A stretch of 64,000 bases of DNA from Alphaproteobacteria bacterium (GTDB lineage Bacteria; Pseudomonadota; Alphaproteobacteria; Bin95), in contig JAJECF010000191.1 in the NCBI GenBank assembly GCA_022822125.1, forward strand, positions 1 through 64,000, read 5' to 3'. The position numbers and the translations under genes were made by a program. Each line of letters starts with the position of its first letter. Position 1 is the first letter of the stretch. A model generated the notes under the pieces. That model was not told the origin of the DNA and did not search any database. It was given only the letters and a program-made list of their open reading frames with translations. Positions 26,079 through 35,868 of the stretch are shown here, piece after piece.

Positions 26079-28594
26079 TCGGTGATTCCGAAACGGCTTA
26101 GCGCGAAGGCGTAGAGTTCCGCGAGTTCGTTCAGCGCCTCGAAGCGCCCGGACGCACCGCCATGCCCGGCAGTCATGTTCGTCCGCAGCAGTAGCATGGG
26201 TTCGCCTTCAGCGGTCTCGCGGAGCGCGGCGATCCATTTCGCCGGCTCCCAATAGGTGACGCGGGGGTCTGAAATACCGGCCGTCGCAAAAATGTCGGGA
26301 TAGGCCTCCGCCGCCACATTTTCGTATGGGCTGTAGGCGGCGATGCGTCGGAACGCCTCCTCATCCTCTATCGGATTGCCCCATTCCGGCCATTCGGGCG
26401 GCGTGAGCGGCAGGTCGGGGTCCGACATGGTGTTCAGCACATCCACGAAAGGTACTTCGGCCAATACGGCCCTGAATAACTCCGGCGCCCGATTGGCGGC
26501 AGCGCCGACGAGCAGCCCTCCGGCGCTGCCGCCATGGGCGACAATGCCGCCCGCATAGCCTTCGGCCGTCAGATGACGGCCGACCGCGATGAAATCGTCG
26601 AAACTGTTGGTCTTGCCGGCCAGTTTGCCGGTGCGGTACCAGCGGTAGCCGCAGTCCGTCCCGCCCCTGATATGCGCGATGGCGTAAACGAAACCCCGGT
26701 CCACCAGGCTCAACCTCGAAGTCGAGAAACCGGCGGGGATGGACATGCCATAGGCGCCGTAACCGTATAGGAGGCAGGGCGGTGGGGTAGAGAAGTCGAG
26801 GTCCGCGCGATAGAGCAGGGTGACGGGCACCGCTTCGCCGTCGGGCGCGGGCGCCGTCAGCCGCTGCGTTCGGTAGTCCCCGGGGTTGTGGCCGCTCGGC
26901 ACTTCCTGGGTGCGCAGCAGCCGGCGCGTCCGCTTGGCCATGTCGTAGTCATAGACATGCGTCGGGGTCGTCGGCGAGGCGTAGCTGAAGCGCAGGATGT
27001 CGGTCGCATATTCAAAACCGGCAAGGACGCCGAGGGAATAGGCTTCCTCCTCGAAGGCGATGGCATGTTCCTCGCCGGACTCCAGGGCGCGCACAACGAT
27101 CCGCGGCAAACCGTCCTCCCGCTCAAGGCGCACGGCCCAGTCCCGGAACAGGATCGTCTGGAGGATAAGCCGGCCCGGCTTGTGGGGAACCAGATCTTCC
27201 CAGGCGTCCGGATCCGGCGCGTCGAGCGGCGCGGCGGCGACGCGGAAATCCTCCGCCCCGCGATCGTTGGTGAGGATCAGCAGCCGGTCCCCCCGGTCTC
27301 CCAGCGAATATTCGACATCCGGGCGCCGCGCGGCCACGAGGCGCGGCGGGTCTTCGGGCCGGTCAGCGTCCACAAGCCGGATTTCACCGCTCGTGTGATC
27401 GTGGGAATCCAGCAGTATGAAACGCCCGCTCTCGGTCTTTCCGACTGTCAGGAAAAAACCGGGATCCGGCTCCTCGTAAACAAGCTCGGGCTCTCCTCCG
27501 AGGCTGCGGCGGTAAACCCAGCGGGGCCGCGCCTTGTCGTCGCGCACGGTATAGAAGACGGTCCGGCTGTCATTCGCCCAGACGACAGCGCCCGCCGTCC
27601 GTTCGACCCTGTCTTCGAGATCTGCGCCGCTCCGGGCGTCCCGGAAAGCTAGCGTGTAATCCTCGGAACCCGAGAGATCGACCGTATAGGCGATCAGCCT
27701 GTGGTCCGGGCTGTGGACGCAGGCGGCGATGCGGCAATAGGGTCGCCCTTCCGCCAGCAGGTTGCCGTCAAGCAGGAGCGTCTCTTCGCCTTCGCTGTCC
27801 CGTCGGCAGAACAGCGGATGCTCCCCGCCGGTCACGAACCGGGTGTAGTAGGAAAACGGCCCGTCGGGAGCCGGCGCTGTCGTGTCGTCTTCCTTGATTC
27901 GGCCCCGCATTTCCTCCTTGAGGCGCTCCTGGAGGCCGTGCAGCGGCGCCATGACCGACCGGACATACTCGTTCTCCGCCTCCAGATGCCGTCGGATGTC
28001 GTCCGGCAAAACAGCGGGGTCGCGCATCGCCTCCCGCCAGTTCCCGGCCCGGAGCCAGGCATAGGGGTCGACGCGCTCCTGTCCGTGCTGGGCGATGCTT
28101 AGCGGCCGCCGTTCCGCGCGCGGCGGATCCGCCGCGGAGTTTCCTTCGCTGATCCGGGTGAACGCCCGCAATGTTTCCTCGCTTACATGGTGCTCGATGC
28201 CCTCGGCGTCGCGCCTCGCGGTCTCGTGGCTGACGCCGATGGTCTTCAGGAAGTCGAGCACGATCTGGTGGCGCCGGCGCGAGCGGAGCGCCATCTTGCG
28301 GCCCTTGCCAGTCAGGAAGATCGAGCGGTAGGGCCGGGTCGTCACCAGTCCGTCACGCTGCAGGCGGGCGACCGCCTTGCTGGCTGTCATATGGGTGACG
28401 CCCATGCGGCGTGCGATCTCGACCAGGCGCGCCTCGCCATTCGCCTCGATCAGATCGTCGATCAGCTCAACATAGTCTTCCGCCAGTTCCTTGCGCCGCG
28501 CGCGCCGGGTGTGGGTGAAAACGGCGGCCTGTCGCTCGGCGTCCCCCAGCGCTTCGTCGGCATCGTCGCGGTCATCGTCCTGCCGGTCGCTCAT
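26075..28594 (-). CDS. MntR-like regulator fused in frame to oligopeptidase B (S9)
   Basis: One open frame of 839 residues containing two normally separate proteins. Residues 1 to about 155 are a DtxR/MntR-type winged helix and dimerisation domain: EIARRMGVTHMTASKAVARLQRDG and the metal-ligand region GIEHHVSEETLRAF. From about 158 on it is a full-length S9A prolyl oligopeptidase/oligopeptidase B, starting PPRAERRPLSIAQHG, with the propeller and then the alpha/beta hydrolase domain. The nucleophile is S690 in AHGGSAGG, and the catalytic His is in GHGGASGRFE. The ATG at 28594 is preferred over the GTG at 28597. A TTG with a weak AGGA-like site at the junction could allow the peptidase to be made alone. 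Whether the fusion is real or a lost stop codon cannot be told here. Confidence 0.85.
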   Translation of the reverse strand: MSDRQDDDRDDADEALGDAERQAAVFTHTRRARRKELAEDYVELIDDLIEANGEARLVEIARRMGVTHMTASKAVARLQRDGLVTTRPYRSIFLTGKGRKMALRSRRRHQIVLDFLKTIGVSHETARRDAEGIEHHVSEETLRAFTRISEGNSAADPPRAERRPLSIAQHGQERVDPYAWLRAGNWREAMRDPAVLPDDIRRHLEAENEYVRSVMAPLHGLQERLKEEMRGRIKEDDTTAPAPDGPFSYYTRFVTGGEHPLFCRRDSEGEETLLLDGNLLAEGRPYCRIAACVHSPDHRLIAYTVDLSGSEDYTLAFRDARSGADLEDRVERTAGAVVWANDSRTVFYTVRDDKARPRWVYRRSLGGEPELVYEEPDPGFFLTVGKTESGRFILLDSHDHTSGEIRLVDADRPEDPPRLVAARRPDVEYSLGDRGDRLLILTNDRGAEDFRVAAAPLDAPDPDAWEDLVPHKPGRLILQTILFRDWAVRLEREDGLPRIVVRALESGEEHAIAFEEEAYSLGVLAGFEYATDILRFSYASPTTPTHVYDYDMAKRTRRLLRTQEVPSGHNPGDYRTQRLTAPAPDGEAVPVTLLYRADLDFSTPPPCLLYGYGAYGMSIPAGFSTSRLSLVDRGFVYAIAHIRGGTDCGYRWYRTGKLAGKTNSFDDFIAVGRHLTAEGYAGGIVAHGGSAGGLLVGAAANRAPELFRAVLAEVPFVDVLNTMSDPDLPLTPPEWPEWGNPIEDEEAFRRIAAYSPYENVAAEAYPDIFATAGISDPRVTYWEPAKWIAALRETAEGEPMLLLRTNMTAGHGGASGRFEALNELAELYAFALSRFGITD

Positions 28595-28673
28595 CACGTA
28601 CCACCTATGACGGATGCGCAGGTTCCGGGCAAGGGAGTCCCCGGTTACGCGCCGACGGCGCTTCTTCGGCGGC

Positions 28674-31391
28674 TCAATGCGAGTCCGCCCAGTTGTCCGC
28701 GGCGCCGGTCTCGACCACGAGCGGTATGGCGAGCTCTGCGGCGCTCTCCATCGCCGCGGCGACGCAAGCGCAGGTTTCCTCGACTTCGTCCTCCGGCGCC
28801 TCGAACAGCAGTTCGTCGTGAACCTGAAGGATCATGCGCGCTTTGAGGCCCGCCCCGGCGAGCGCATGGGGGACGCGCAGCATGGCGCGCTTGATGATGT
28901 CCGCCGCCGAGCCCTGGAGCGGCGCATTGATCGCGGCGCGCTCGGCGAAGCTGCGCCGGGCGGGGTTCCTGTCGGCGATATATGGCGTTCGGCACTTCCG
29001 CCCGAAGATCGTGGGCACGTAACCATGTTTGCGCGCGAATGCCCGCGCCCGGCCCATATAGTCGCGGATGCCGGGATAACGCTCGAAATAGGCGTCGATA
29101 TAGGCTCGCGCCTCACCCTGCGGAATTGCAAGCTGGCGCGAAAGGCCGAAGGCGGAAATACCGTAGATGATGCCGAAATTGATCGCCTTGGCGCGTCGGC
29201 GCGTCATCGGGTCCATGCCTTCCGCCGGCTGTCCGAACACCTGCGAGGCGGTGAGCGCGTGAATGTCGAGACCGGCATGGAAGGCGTCCCTCAACGGCTC
29301 GATCTCCGCGACATGGGCCAGCAGCCTGAGCTCGATTTGCGAGTAGTCGGCGCTGACGAGCATGTGGCCCGGTTCGGCGATGAAAGCGCGGCGGATCTTA
29401 CGGCCTTCCTCCGTGCGCACCGGAATGTTCTGGAGGTTGGGGTCGTTCGAGGAAAGACGCCCCGTGCCTGCAACCGCCTGGGAGAAGGAGGTATGGACGC
29501 GCTGCGTACCGGGATGGGCGGCGGCGGCCAGCGCCTCCGTATAGGTGCTGCGCAGCTTTGACAATTGCCGCCAGTCCAGCACCCGGGCGGGCAGGTCGTG
29601 CCCCTGGGCGCGCAGGTCCTCCAGGATTTCGGCGCCGGTTGCATAAGCCCCCGTCTTGCCCTTCCTGCCGCCCGGAAGGCCCATCTCGTCGAACAGGATT
29701 TCCCCGAGCTGTTTGGGCGAGCCGATATTGAAGGACTGGCCGGCGAGGCCGTGAATGTCTCCCTCAAGGTCGCCGATGCGGCGCGCGAAGTCGTTCGACA
29801 GCGCCTTCAGCGCCGCGACATCGACCTTTATGCCCGCGTTCTCCATGCCGGCGAGCACCGGAATCAGCGGCCGTTCGATGGTCTCATAGACGGCCGCCAT
29901 GCGCTCCTCGCGGAGCCGTGGACGCAGGACCCTGTGCAGGCGCAAGGTGACGTCGGCGTCTTCGGCCGCGTAGTCCAACGCCTTGTCGAGCGCCACCTTG
30001 TCGAAGGTGACCGCGTTCCTGCCCTTGCCGCAAACGCTTTCGTAGCTGATGCACTCATGGTCCAGATGCAGGCGTGCAAGCTCGTCCATGCCGTGGCCGT
30101 GGCTTGAGCCGTCGAGCACATAGGACAGCACCATCGTGTCGTCGATGGGCGACACGCGAATGTCATGTCCGGCAAGGACTTCCATGTCGTATTTGATGTT
30201 CTGTCCGACTTTCAGCACGGCGTCGGAGGCCAGCAGCGGCTCCAGAACAGCGAGTGCTGTCTCGGGAGAAAGCTGGCGCGGCGCCTCGGCTTCCAGCAAT
30301 TCCGCCGCCAGTTCATGCCCGACGGGGATGTAGCAGGCCTTGCCGGGTGCGACGGCCAGGGACAGGCCGACCAGCCGCGCTCGCTGCGCATCCAGGCTGT
30401 CCGTCTCGGTGTCGATGGCGACGACCCCGGCTTCGAAACCGTCCTCGACCCACTGCCGGAGCGTTTCCTCGTCTGTAACCAGCGTGTAGTCCGCTTCCAC
30501 CGGGGCCGCCTGCCGCTCGTTCTCCCTGTTGCCGCCGAGACGGGCGAGGATAGAGGCGAAACCCTGCTCCTCCAGGAAAGGACGCAGCAGCGCCGGATCC
30601 AGGCCCGGCACAGCGAAGGCGTCCAGGTCTTCGGCGACGGGCGCATCATCCCGCAGCAGCACGAGTTCCCGCGAGATACGCGCCTGCTCGGCGAATTCGA
30701 TGAGATTGCTGCGGCGCCTGGGCTGGCGGATTTCCTCCGCCCGCGCCAGCAGCGTGTCGAGATCCCCGTATTCGTCGATCAACTGCGCCGCGGTTTTGAC
30801 GCCGATGCCGGGCACGCCCGGCACATTGTCGCTGGAATCGCCGGCGAGCGCCTGCACGTCCACGACCTTCTCCGGCCCCACGCCGAAACGCTCGGCCACC
30901 TCCGCGGCGCCGATCCTGCGCTGTTTCACCGGGTCGAAGAGCGAGATGCGGTCATCCACGAGCTGCATCAGGTCCTTGTCGGACGAGACGATCGTGACCT
31001 CCGCGCCCAGCGCCGCCGCCCGGCGGGCATAGGTCGCGATAACGTCATCGGCCTCGTAGCCGGGCAATTCGGCCACCTGCAGGTTCAGCGCCCTGACGGC
31101 GTCGCGGATCAGCGCGAATTGCGGCACGAGCTCGGGCGGCGGGTCTGGGCGGTTCGCCTTGTAGTCGGCGTAGATGTCGTTGCGGAAGGTCGTGCGCGCC
31201 ACGTCGAACACGACGGCGATCCGGTCCGCGTCCGTGTCCTCGACAAGCCGCATCAGCATGGTCGTGAACCCGTAAACGGCATTGACGGGCGTGCCGTCCG
31301 GCCGCGTCATCGGCGGCAGGCCGTGGAAGGCGCGGAAGATGTAGCCGGAGCCGTCGACGAGAAAGACGTGGCGGGGCGCGCTTCCGGTCAA
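28674..31391 (-). CDS. polA: DNA polymerase I
   Basis: A 905-residue repair and Okazaki-fragment polymerase. Domain order: N-terminal 5'-3' exonuclease ([36 protein letters not shown]); 3'-5' exonuclease with intact IDTETDSL; polymerase domain with motif A ([14 protein letters not shown]), the O-helix [14 protein letters not shown] and motif C ([12 protein letters not shown]). The TTG at 31391 is chosen because it gives the family N-terminus and a TTGA overlap with the upstream zinc-finger gene stop. A longer in-frame start is not supported. Confidence 0.95.
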   Translation of the reverse strand: MTGSAPRHVFLVDGSGYIFRAFHGLPPMTRPDGTPVNAVYGFTTMLMRLVEDTDADRIAVVFDVARTTFRNDIYADYKANRPDPPPELVPQFALIRDAVRALNLQVAELPGYEADDVIATYARRAAALGAEVTIVSSDKDLMQLVDDRISLFDPVKQRRIGAAEVAERFGVGPEKVVDVQALAGDSSDNVPGVPGIGVKTAAQLIDEYGDLDTLLARAEEIRQPRRRSNLIEFAEQARISRELVLLRDDAPVAEDLDAFAVPGLDPALLRPFLEEQGFASILARLGGNRENERQAAPVEADYTLVTDEETLRQWVEDGFEAGVVAIDTETDSLDAQRARLVGLSLAVAPGKACYIPVGHELAAELLEAEAPRQLSPETALAVLEPLLASDAVLKVGQNIKYDMEVLAGHDIRVSPIDDTMVLSYVLDGSSHGHGMDELARLHLDHECISYESVCGKGRNAVTFDKVALDKALDYAAEDADVTLRLHRVLRPRLREERMAAVYETIERPLIPVLAGMENAGIKVDVAALKALSNDFARRIGDLEGDIHGLAGQSFNIGSPKQLGEILFDEMGLPGGRKGKTGAYATGAEILEDLRAQGHDLPARVLDWRQLSKLRSTYTEALAAAAHPGTQRVHTSFSQAVAGTGRLSSNDPNLQNIPVRTEEGRKIRRAFIAEPGHMLVSADYSQIELRLLAHVAEIEPLRDAFHAGLDIHALTASQVFGQPAEGMDPMTRRRAKAINFGIIYGISAFGLSRQLAIPQGEARAYIDAYFERYPGIRDYMGRARAFARKHGYVPTIFGRKCRTPYIADRNPARRSFAERAAINAPLQGSAADIIKRAMLRVPHALAGAGLKARMILQVHDELLFEAPEDEVEETCACVAAAMESAAELAIPLVVETGAADNWADSH

Positions 31392-31567
31392 TGCGCCGCG
31401 CGGAGGTCCGCTCCGTCCTTCAGCACAAAGCGCCGGCCGCAATAGGGGCAATCCACCTGTCCCTCGCTGTCGATATGAAGGAAGACGCGCGGATGCCCGA
31501 GCGCGCCGCCGCCGCCGTCGCAGGCAATCGCGGCCTCCTCGACCTCAATCGTCTCCGGCGGTTCCAT
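31388..31567 (-). CDS. Zinc-finger domain-containing protein (COG4391/NDUFS6-like)
   Basis: A 59-residue protein with the CHCC zinc motif: CPYCGRRF near the C-terminus, plus upstream Cys and His in [18 protein letters not shown]. It belongs to the small zinc-finger proteins related to the NDUFS6 subunit of complex I, common in Alphaproteobacteria. The ATG at 31567 follows GGGGAGG. Its stop overlaps the polA TTG start, so the two are coupled. Specific role not known. Confidence 0.88.
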   Translation of the reverse strand: MEPPETIEVEEAAIACDGGGGALGHPRVFLHIDSEGQVDCPYCGRRFVLKDGADLRAAH

Positions 31568-31673
31568 CGGCGCCTCCCCTAGGCCTTGCGAACGGCGCCG
31601 GAATGATAGCGAAGCCCCCGGCGCGCGCAATATGGAAGCGGGGCAGGGACCGAATGTTGAGCCCCCCTCCGCG

Positions 31674-31700
31674 TGTCATGAAATGTCATGCGATGTCATG
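31674..31700. repeat. Three TGTCATG units with 10-bp spacing
   Basis: TGTCATG recurs at 31674-31680, 31684-31690 and 31694-31700, exactly one helical turn apart. The set lies about 107 bp upstream of the zinc-finger-polA unit, in a 269-bp gap that holds no gene. Such phased repeats often mark a regulator binding array. I do not recognise the site. Confidence 0.45.
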
Positions 31701-31774
31701 TTCCGCATGCGTGTGGCGCATATCCTCCATTCGTGTTGGGCATGTCCCGCGGCCTCCTTTGCGTTCGGGAATCG

Positions 31775-31804
31775 AAAAGGCGGCTCCAGGAGAAGCCGCC
31801 TTTT
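31775..31804 (-). terminator. Rho-independent terminator after methyltransferase gene
   Basis: AAAAGGCGGCT (31775-31785) pairs with AGCCGCCTTTT (31794-31804) around an 8-base loop, an 11-bp perfect stem. It lies 33 bp beyond the stop of the minus-strand methyltransferase and ends in TTTT on both strands, so it can work in either direction. Confidence 0.8.
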
Positions 31805-31836
31805 CACCGTTCCAGTTTACCACAATTTTCCTTATG

Positions 31837-32676
31837 TCAAGGCTGGGGCCGTTTCCGACAGAGAATTTCTATCGGCAGGGTGCAACGGTCCCTGGCCGCG
31901 CGGCCTGTGTTCGCCATTGCGGCGGCGGCGCGCTCGCCGAGCGCCAGCATGACGGCGCGGTGGGGCGGCTTTCCGCCGGCCGCGACGATGGCGCGCGAGC
32001 GGGCGGCGAAATCGCGCGCTGCCTCGCTCGTGTCGCGCATGCTTTCGACCCCGAAACCCGAGGCTTCGAGCGCCGCGCACGTGTCCTCCGGCGCGGCGAG
32101 GAAGCTCGATGCGGCGGTTTCGGCCCAGGGCAGCGGATAGTCCGGCTCGCCGCCCGGCCCCTGCGCCACCTCCGACAGCGCGAACCGGCCGCCGGATTTC
32201 AACACGCGATGAACCTCCCGGTAGAAGGCGCGCTTGTCGGCGATGTTCATGGAGACATTCATGGAATAGGCGCCGTCGAACGCCTCGTCCCCGAACGGCA
32301 TGGCGAGCGCATCGCCTTCGTCGAAGGATACGCGCTCCTCAAGCCCGAGCCGCGCCGTGAGCAGCCGCGCGACCTTGCAATAGTCGGCCGTCAGGTCGAT
32401 GCCGTTCACTCGGCAGCCGAAACGCCGGGCCATGTAGCGCGCCGGGCCGCCAAGGCCGCTGCCGATATCCAGGATGTGGTCCGTTGCCGAGACGGGTAGG
32501 AGGTCCGCCATGTCCTCGGTCGCCTCAAGCCCGCGACCGTGGAACTGGTCGTAGGGCGCAAGCTCTTCCAGGGTCGGCCGCGCCGGGTCCGCCCCGTCCT
32601 CCCGCAGGCTGGCCTCCAGCCGCGCGAGCAGGTCGCCGCGCGTATAATGGCCCGCAATATCCGAGGCTGCGCCCAT
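31837..32676 (-). CDS. Class I SAM-dependent methyltransferase
   Basis: A 279-residue methyltransferase. The SAM-binding motif I reads ILDIGSGLGGPARYMA near residue 70, motif II reads VNGIDLT, and the FDGAYSMNVSMNI segment follows. The opening part, with LAPYDQFHGRGLEAT, resembles the glycine/sarcosine and sterol-type small-molecule methyltransferases. Substrate not known. It is isolated: no gene within 160 bp downstream except a strong terminator hairpin, and the 548-bp gap lies upstream. Confidence 0.88.
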   Translation of the reverse strand: MGAASDIAGHYTRGDLLARLEASLREDGADPARPTLEELAPYDQFHGRGLEATEDMADLLPVSATDHILDIGSGLGGPARYMARRFGCRVNGIDLTADYCKVARLLTARLGLEERVSFDEGDALAMPFGDEAFDGAYSMNVSMNIADKRAFYREVHRVLKSGGRFALSEVAQGPGGEPDYPLPWAETAASSFLAAPEDTCAALEASGFGVESMRDTSEAARDFAARSRAIVAAGGKPPHRAVMLALGERAAAAMANTGRAARDRCTLPIEILCRKRPQP

Positions 32677-33224
32677 TGCCGCTCCTTTCCCCGGTTACAT
32701 ACGGGACGATAGCAGGCCCTCGACGTAGCTCCCAGCACGCCTTCTATCCGGCAATCGGGCGCGTCGGACGGCGACGCCGGACAAACCACCGTTCCGGCCG
32801 ACGCGGCATGGGGACAATGTGTCTCCAGTCGTCATAGCGACCCGGATTGTCGCCGCCAACCGTTGCGCCGGCAGGCGGTGTGCGGCGGCGTATAATACCA
32901 GCGGCACCGGGTTGAGACTCACGGGCAAATGCCGCCCGGCGTTTCCGCCTCTCCTCATCCTGAATAGCCGACCGGGATGAAGACAAAGGACCGGGGCTAC
33001 GGTAGGGAGGCACCGCGCCATCGGTTCCGATCAACGACCGCTGGTGTAAGCCGATATGGCGGGCAGGGGGTGCCGGGCCGCCTCCTATATGCTTGAAATG
33101 CATGCAGTATTTTCGTTGCAACTATTGTTGGCGAAGCCCTCTTCGTGAAATCGCTGGTGATGACGACGGCCCGACGCCTGCGCCGGACCATCCCTCATCA
33201 ACGAACCCACGGGGAGACACCACA
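32677..33224. other. 548-bp gap without recognisable gene
   Basis: The stretch between the methyltransferase start and the lipoprotein gene. Several short open frames exist, but none shows a plausible start with a ribosome site or a family motif. A TATAAT at 32891-32896 lacks a good -35 partner. TTGAAA at 33093-33098 lacks a convincing -10. It may hold promoters for both divergent genes. I see nothing else. Confidence 0.5.
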
Positions 33225-34433
33225 ATGGCTCGAATTTGGATGCTGAGGATCGGAGCGGCAGTCCTTGCGCTGGCTGTCGCGGCCTGCGACAGCGATAGTG
33301 GCGGACCGGTCGCTGCAAACCAGGGCCCGCCGCCGGTCAAACCGGACCCGTCGGCCGATCCGAATCCGCTCGACAGTGATGTTCCGCCCTTCGAGAACAG
33401 CGTTCTGAGGGAAAAGTGGCGAGCCCTCATCAAGGCTGAAGAGCACTATAACGAGCTGTTGCGACGAATCGCGGACATCGACACAAGCAACGATCCGAGC
33501 GAGGAAGACATCGAAAATGCGTCACAGAATCTGAACGCCGCGAGCAAGGCGTTCGAGGACGCATGGAACGACACCTATTCCCGCGAATTTCTCGATGAGC
33601 AGCGTGCGGTGGCGGCAGCACTCGATACGAATGGCTCGGCCGGGATTGCAAAACCGTTCGACGAATTCGACGCGGGCAGTGTAGTGCCTGAGATCGTGGG
33701 CGCGCCCTTGGCAGGCAACGACGCGCCTCCTTCACTGGCTGCCTTTAGCGGCGCCGGATACAAGCATGATGACAGCAATGACGGCACGTCGGCAGGCAGG
33801 TTAACCGAGGTCGTCGTATATAATGACAGGAGCAATGCGGCCGATGCCGAATATCTCCGCTTCGGTTTCTGGAGCGACACCACCTATGCGATGAATCTGG
33901 GAGCCGTTAGCGTTGAAAGCGTCGAAATCGGCACATTCGCAGATGCAGTGCAGGCCGAGCAGCCCGATCTCACGGATCTTGTCGTCCAAGGGGCGGCAAC
34001 CTATCGCGGATCGGCAGTCGGCATGTTCGTGCGGAAAGAACAATGCCTCCAGGAGGTGACGCCGGTCTCGAGTGGCGTGTTCGCTGCGAAAGCCGAACTA
34101 ACGGCCAATTTCGGGACTGACGGGGGCCTTGCCGTGGAAGGCACGGTATCGGATTTCACGCATGCCGGCAGCCCGATCCTCGGCGGATGGGCCGTTCATC
34201 TGACAAGCGTACCGGTCGAAGACAACGGACACTTCGTGGGCGGAACGACGGTTCCGCGGATCGGGAGCACGGATGAGACCGGCAGTCCGGACGACTTGAG
34301 GCATGTGGGCGTGTGGACCGGGCAGTTTCTCGGCGGCGATCGTTCCAATGCGCCTTCTGCTGTGACCGGCACGTTCAACGCGCATTTCCTGAACGGCCAT
34401 GTCGCCGGCGCGTTCGGCGCAACGAAGCAATAG
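33225..34433 (+). CDS. Lipoprotein with C-terminal TbpB-like beta-barrel region
   Basis: A 402-residue predicted lipoprotein. A signal peptide (about residues 1-20) ends at the lipobox LAVAAC. A Pro-rich linker and a helical middle (EHYNELLRR, ENASQNLNAASKAF) follow. The C-terminal half repeats short strands ending in G, with YRGSAVGMFV, KAELTANFG, GVWTGQFLGG and GTFNAHFLNGHVAGAFGA, the pattern of TbpB-like or factor-H-binding surface lipoproteins. It could be a surface-exposed binding protein; the ligand is unknown. The ATG follows GGGGAGA. A long GC hairpin follows the stop. Confidence 0.75.
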   Translation: MARIWMLRIGAAVLALAVAACDSDSGGPVAANQGPPPVKPDPSADPNPLDSDVPPFENSVLREKWRALIKAEEHYNELLRRIADIDTSNDPSEEDIENASQNLNAASKAFEDAWNDTYSREFLDEQRAVAAALDTNGSAGIAKPFDEFDAGSVVPEIVGAPLAGNDAPPSLAAFSGAGYKHDDSNDGTSAGRLTEVVVYNDRSNAADAEYLRFGFWSDTTYAMNLGAVSVESVEIGTFADAVQAEQPDLTDLVVQGAATYRGSAVGMFVRKEQCLQEVTPVSSGVFAAKAELTANFGTDGGLAVEGTVSDFTHAGSPILGGWAVHLTSVPVEDNGHFVGGTTVPRIGSTDETGSPDDLRHVGVWTGQFLGGDRSNAPSAVTGTFNAHFLNGHVAGAFGATKQ

Positions 34434-34456
34434 TCCGCACCTTCAATTATCGACCC

Positions 34457-34488
34457 GGGGCCCCGGCTGCTGCAGCGGCCGGGGCCCC
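34457..34488 (+). terminator. GC-rich hairpin after lipoprotein gene
   Basis: GGGGCCCCGGC (34457-34467) pairs with GCCGGGGCCCC (34478-34488) over 11 bp, 24 bp after the stop. There is no T-tract, so termination is plausible but not certain. It could also be a palindromic interspersed element, given its similarity in composition to 6539-6620. Confidence 0.5.
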
Positions 34489-34548
34489 TCTGGCAAGCGC
34501 CCGGCAAAGCGGTGTATCGAGGGCGGCCGGAAAGGGAGGAGTGCGGCC

Positions 34549-35736
34549 ATGAGCGACGGGACGACCCTGCTTGCAAATGTGCGGCTCGCCGACGGGACCG
34601 CCGCGGATATCCGCATGTCGGGCGGCGTGATCGAAGAGGTCGGGCCCGGCCTCGACGCGGCAGGCGCAGAGTGCTTCGACGGCGGCGGGCTGCTTGCCTT
34701 GCCGGGCATGATCGACGGCCATATCCATCTCGACAAGACGCTGACAGGCCTGCCCTGGATGCCTTATCCGGCCGGGCCCGACCGCGCCAGCCGCATTGCG
34801 ACGGAACGCGGCTTGCGCCGGACGCTTCCGCCACCGGCCGAGCGCGCATCCAGTCTCGCCCGCCAGGCCGTCGCGCTAGGCACGACCGCGTTCCGCAGTC
34901 ATGCGGATATCGGTCCCGATATCGGGACCAGCCATGTCGAGGCGCTGCTTGAGGTCAAGGCCGCCTTCGCGCATGCGGCTGACTTCCAGATCGTCGCCTT
35001 CCCGCAATATGGCGTGCTCGCCGCGCCCGGCACGTACGAACTGATGGACGAGGCGATGGCGATGGGCGCGGATCTGGTGGGCGGCATTGACCCGATCCTC
35101 CAGGACGGCGATCTCGACGGCCAGCTCGACCTGCTGTTCCGACTGGCCGCGAAGCACGACAAGGGCATCGATATCCATATCCACGACCCCGGCGAGGCGG
35201 GGTTGCAGGAAATCGCCGCTCTCGCCGAGCGCACGAGCGCGGCCGGCATGGAAGGCCGCGTCACCGTCAGCCACGGCTTCTGTCTCGGCGCTTGCCCGGA
35301 GGACGTATTCGAGCGCCTGGCCGCCGCCATGGCCGAAGCCCGCATGTCGCTTGCCACCCACGGAGGCGGGGCCTCCCCGCTGCCGCCGGTGAAGGCTCTG
35401 CGCGAGCGCGGGGTGGAGGTGTTCGTCGGCAATGACGATGTGCGCGATACATGGTCGCCCTATGGCAATGGCGACCTCCTGATCCGCGCCATGCTGCTTT
35501 CATGGCGCTCGGGCTTCCGCGCCGACGGCGACCTCGCCATAGCTTTCGACTGTGCAACGGCCGCCCCGCGCCGGGTATTCGGCCACGACGACCGGGGCAT
35601 CGCCGCCGGCGCGCCCGCCGACCTGTTCACGGTCCACGCCGAAACGCTCGCGGAGGCGGTCGCCCATCACCCGCCGCGCGGCCTGGTGTTCAAGGCTGGA
35701 AGGCTGGTGGCCCGGGACGGGTCGTATCTCGGTTGA
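34549..35736 (+). CDS. Amidohydrolase family protein (cytosine deaminase-like)
   Basis: A 395-residue metal-dependent hydrolase of the CodA-like group. It has the metal motif GMIDGHIHLDK, the FRSHADIG segment, IHIHDPGEAG, VSHGF and FVGNDDVRDTWSPYGNGDLL, the last typical of cytosine deaminase-like amidohydrolases that deaminate or hydrolyse cyclic ureas and N-heterocycles. The substrate cannot be assigned. The ATG at 34549 follows GGGAGGA. The tRNA gene starts 37 bp after its stop. Confidence 0.88.
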   Translation: MSDGTTLLANVRLADGTAADIRMSGGVIEEVGPGLDAAGAECFDGGGLLALPGMIDGHIHLDKTLTGLPWMPYPAGPDRASRIATERGLRRTLPPPAERASSLARQAVALGTTAFRSHADIGPDIGTSHVEALLEVKAAFAHAADFQIVAFPQYGVLAAPGTYELMDEAMAMGADLVGGIDPILQDGDLDGQLDLLFRLAAKHDKGIDIHIHDPGEAGLQEIAALAERTSAAGMEGRVTVSHGFCLGACPEDVFERLAAAMAEARMSLATHGGGASPLPPVKALRERGVEVFVGNDDVRDTWSPYGNGDLLIRAMLLSWRSGFRADGDLAIAFDCATAAPRRVFGHDDRGIAAGAPADLFTVHAETLAEAVAHHPPRGLVFKAGRLVARDGSYLG

Positions 35737-35772
35737 CAGCCGGGGCCGCGCATCTATGGTCTCCGGGCACAA

Positions 35773-35848
35773 GCGCCCGTAGCTCAGTGGATAGAGCGTC
35801 TGCCTCCGGAGCAGAAGGTCGCACGTTCGAATCGTGCCGGGCGCGCCA
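35773..35848 (+). tRNA. tRNA-Arg (anticodon CCG)
   Basis: A full cloverleaf with encoded CCA. Acceptor GCGCCCG pairs with CGGGCGC; the D-loop region is AGCTCAGTGGATAGAGC; the anticodon loop CTCCGGA gives CCG; the T-arm contains GTTCGAATC; then the discriminator G and CCA at 35846-35848. It reads the CGG Arg codon, common in this high-GC genome. Confidence 0.96.
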
Positions 35849-35868
35849 GAGTTCCGGGCGCGTGTTCC

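Noticed and set aside
32744..33121. Short open frames in the 548-bp gap
   Set aside because: None has a ribosome site, a credible start or any family-like motif, and they overlap each other in several frames.
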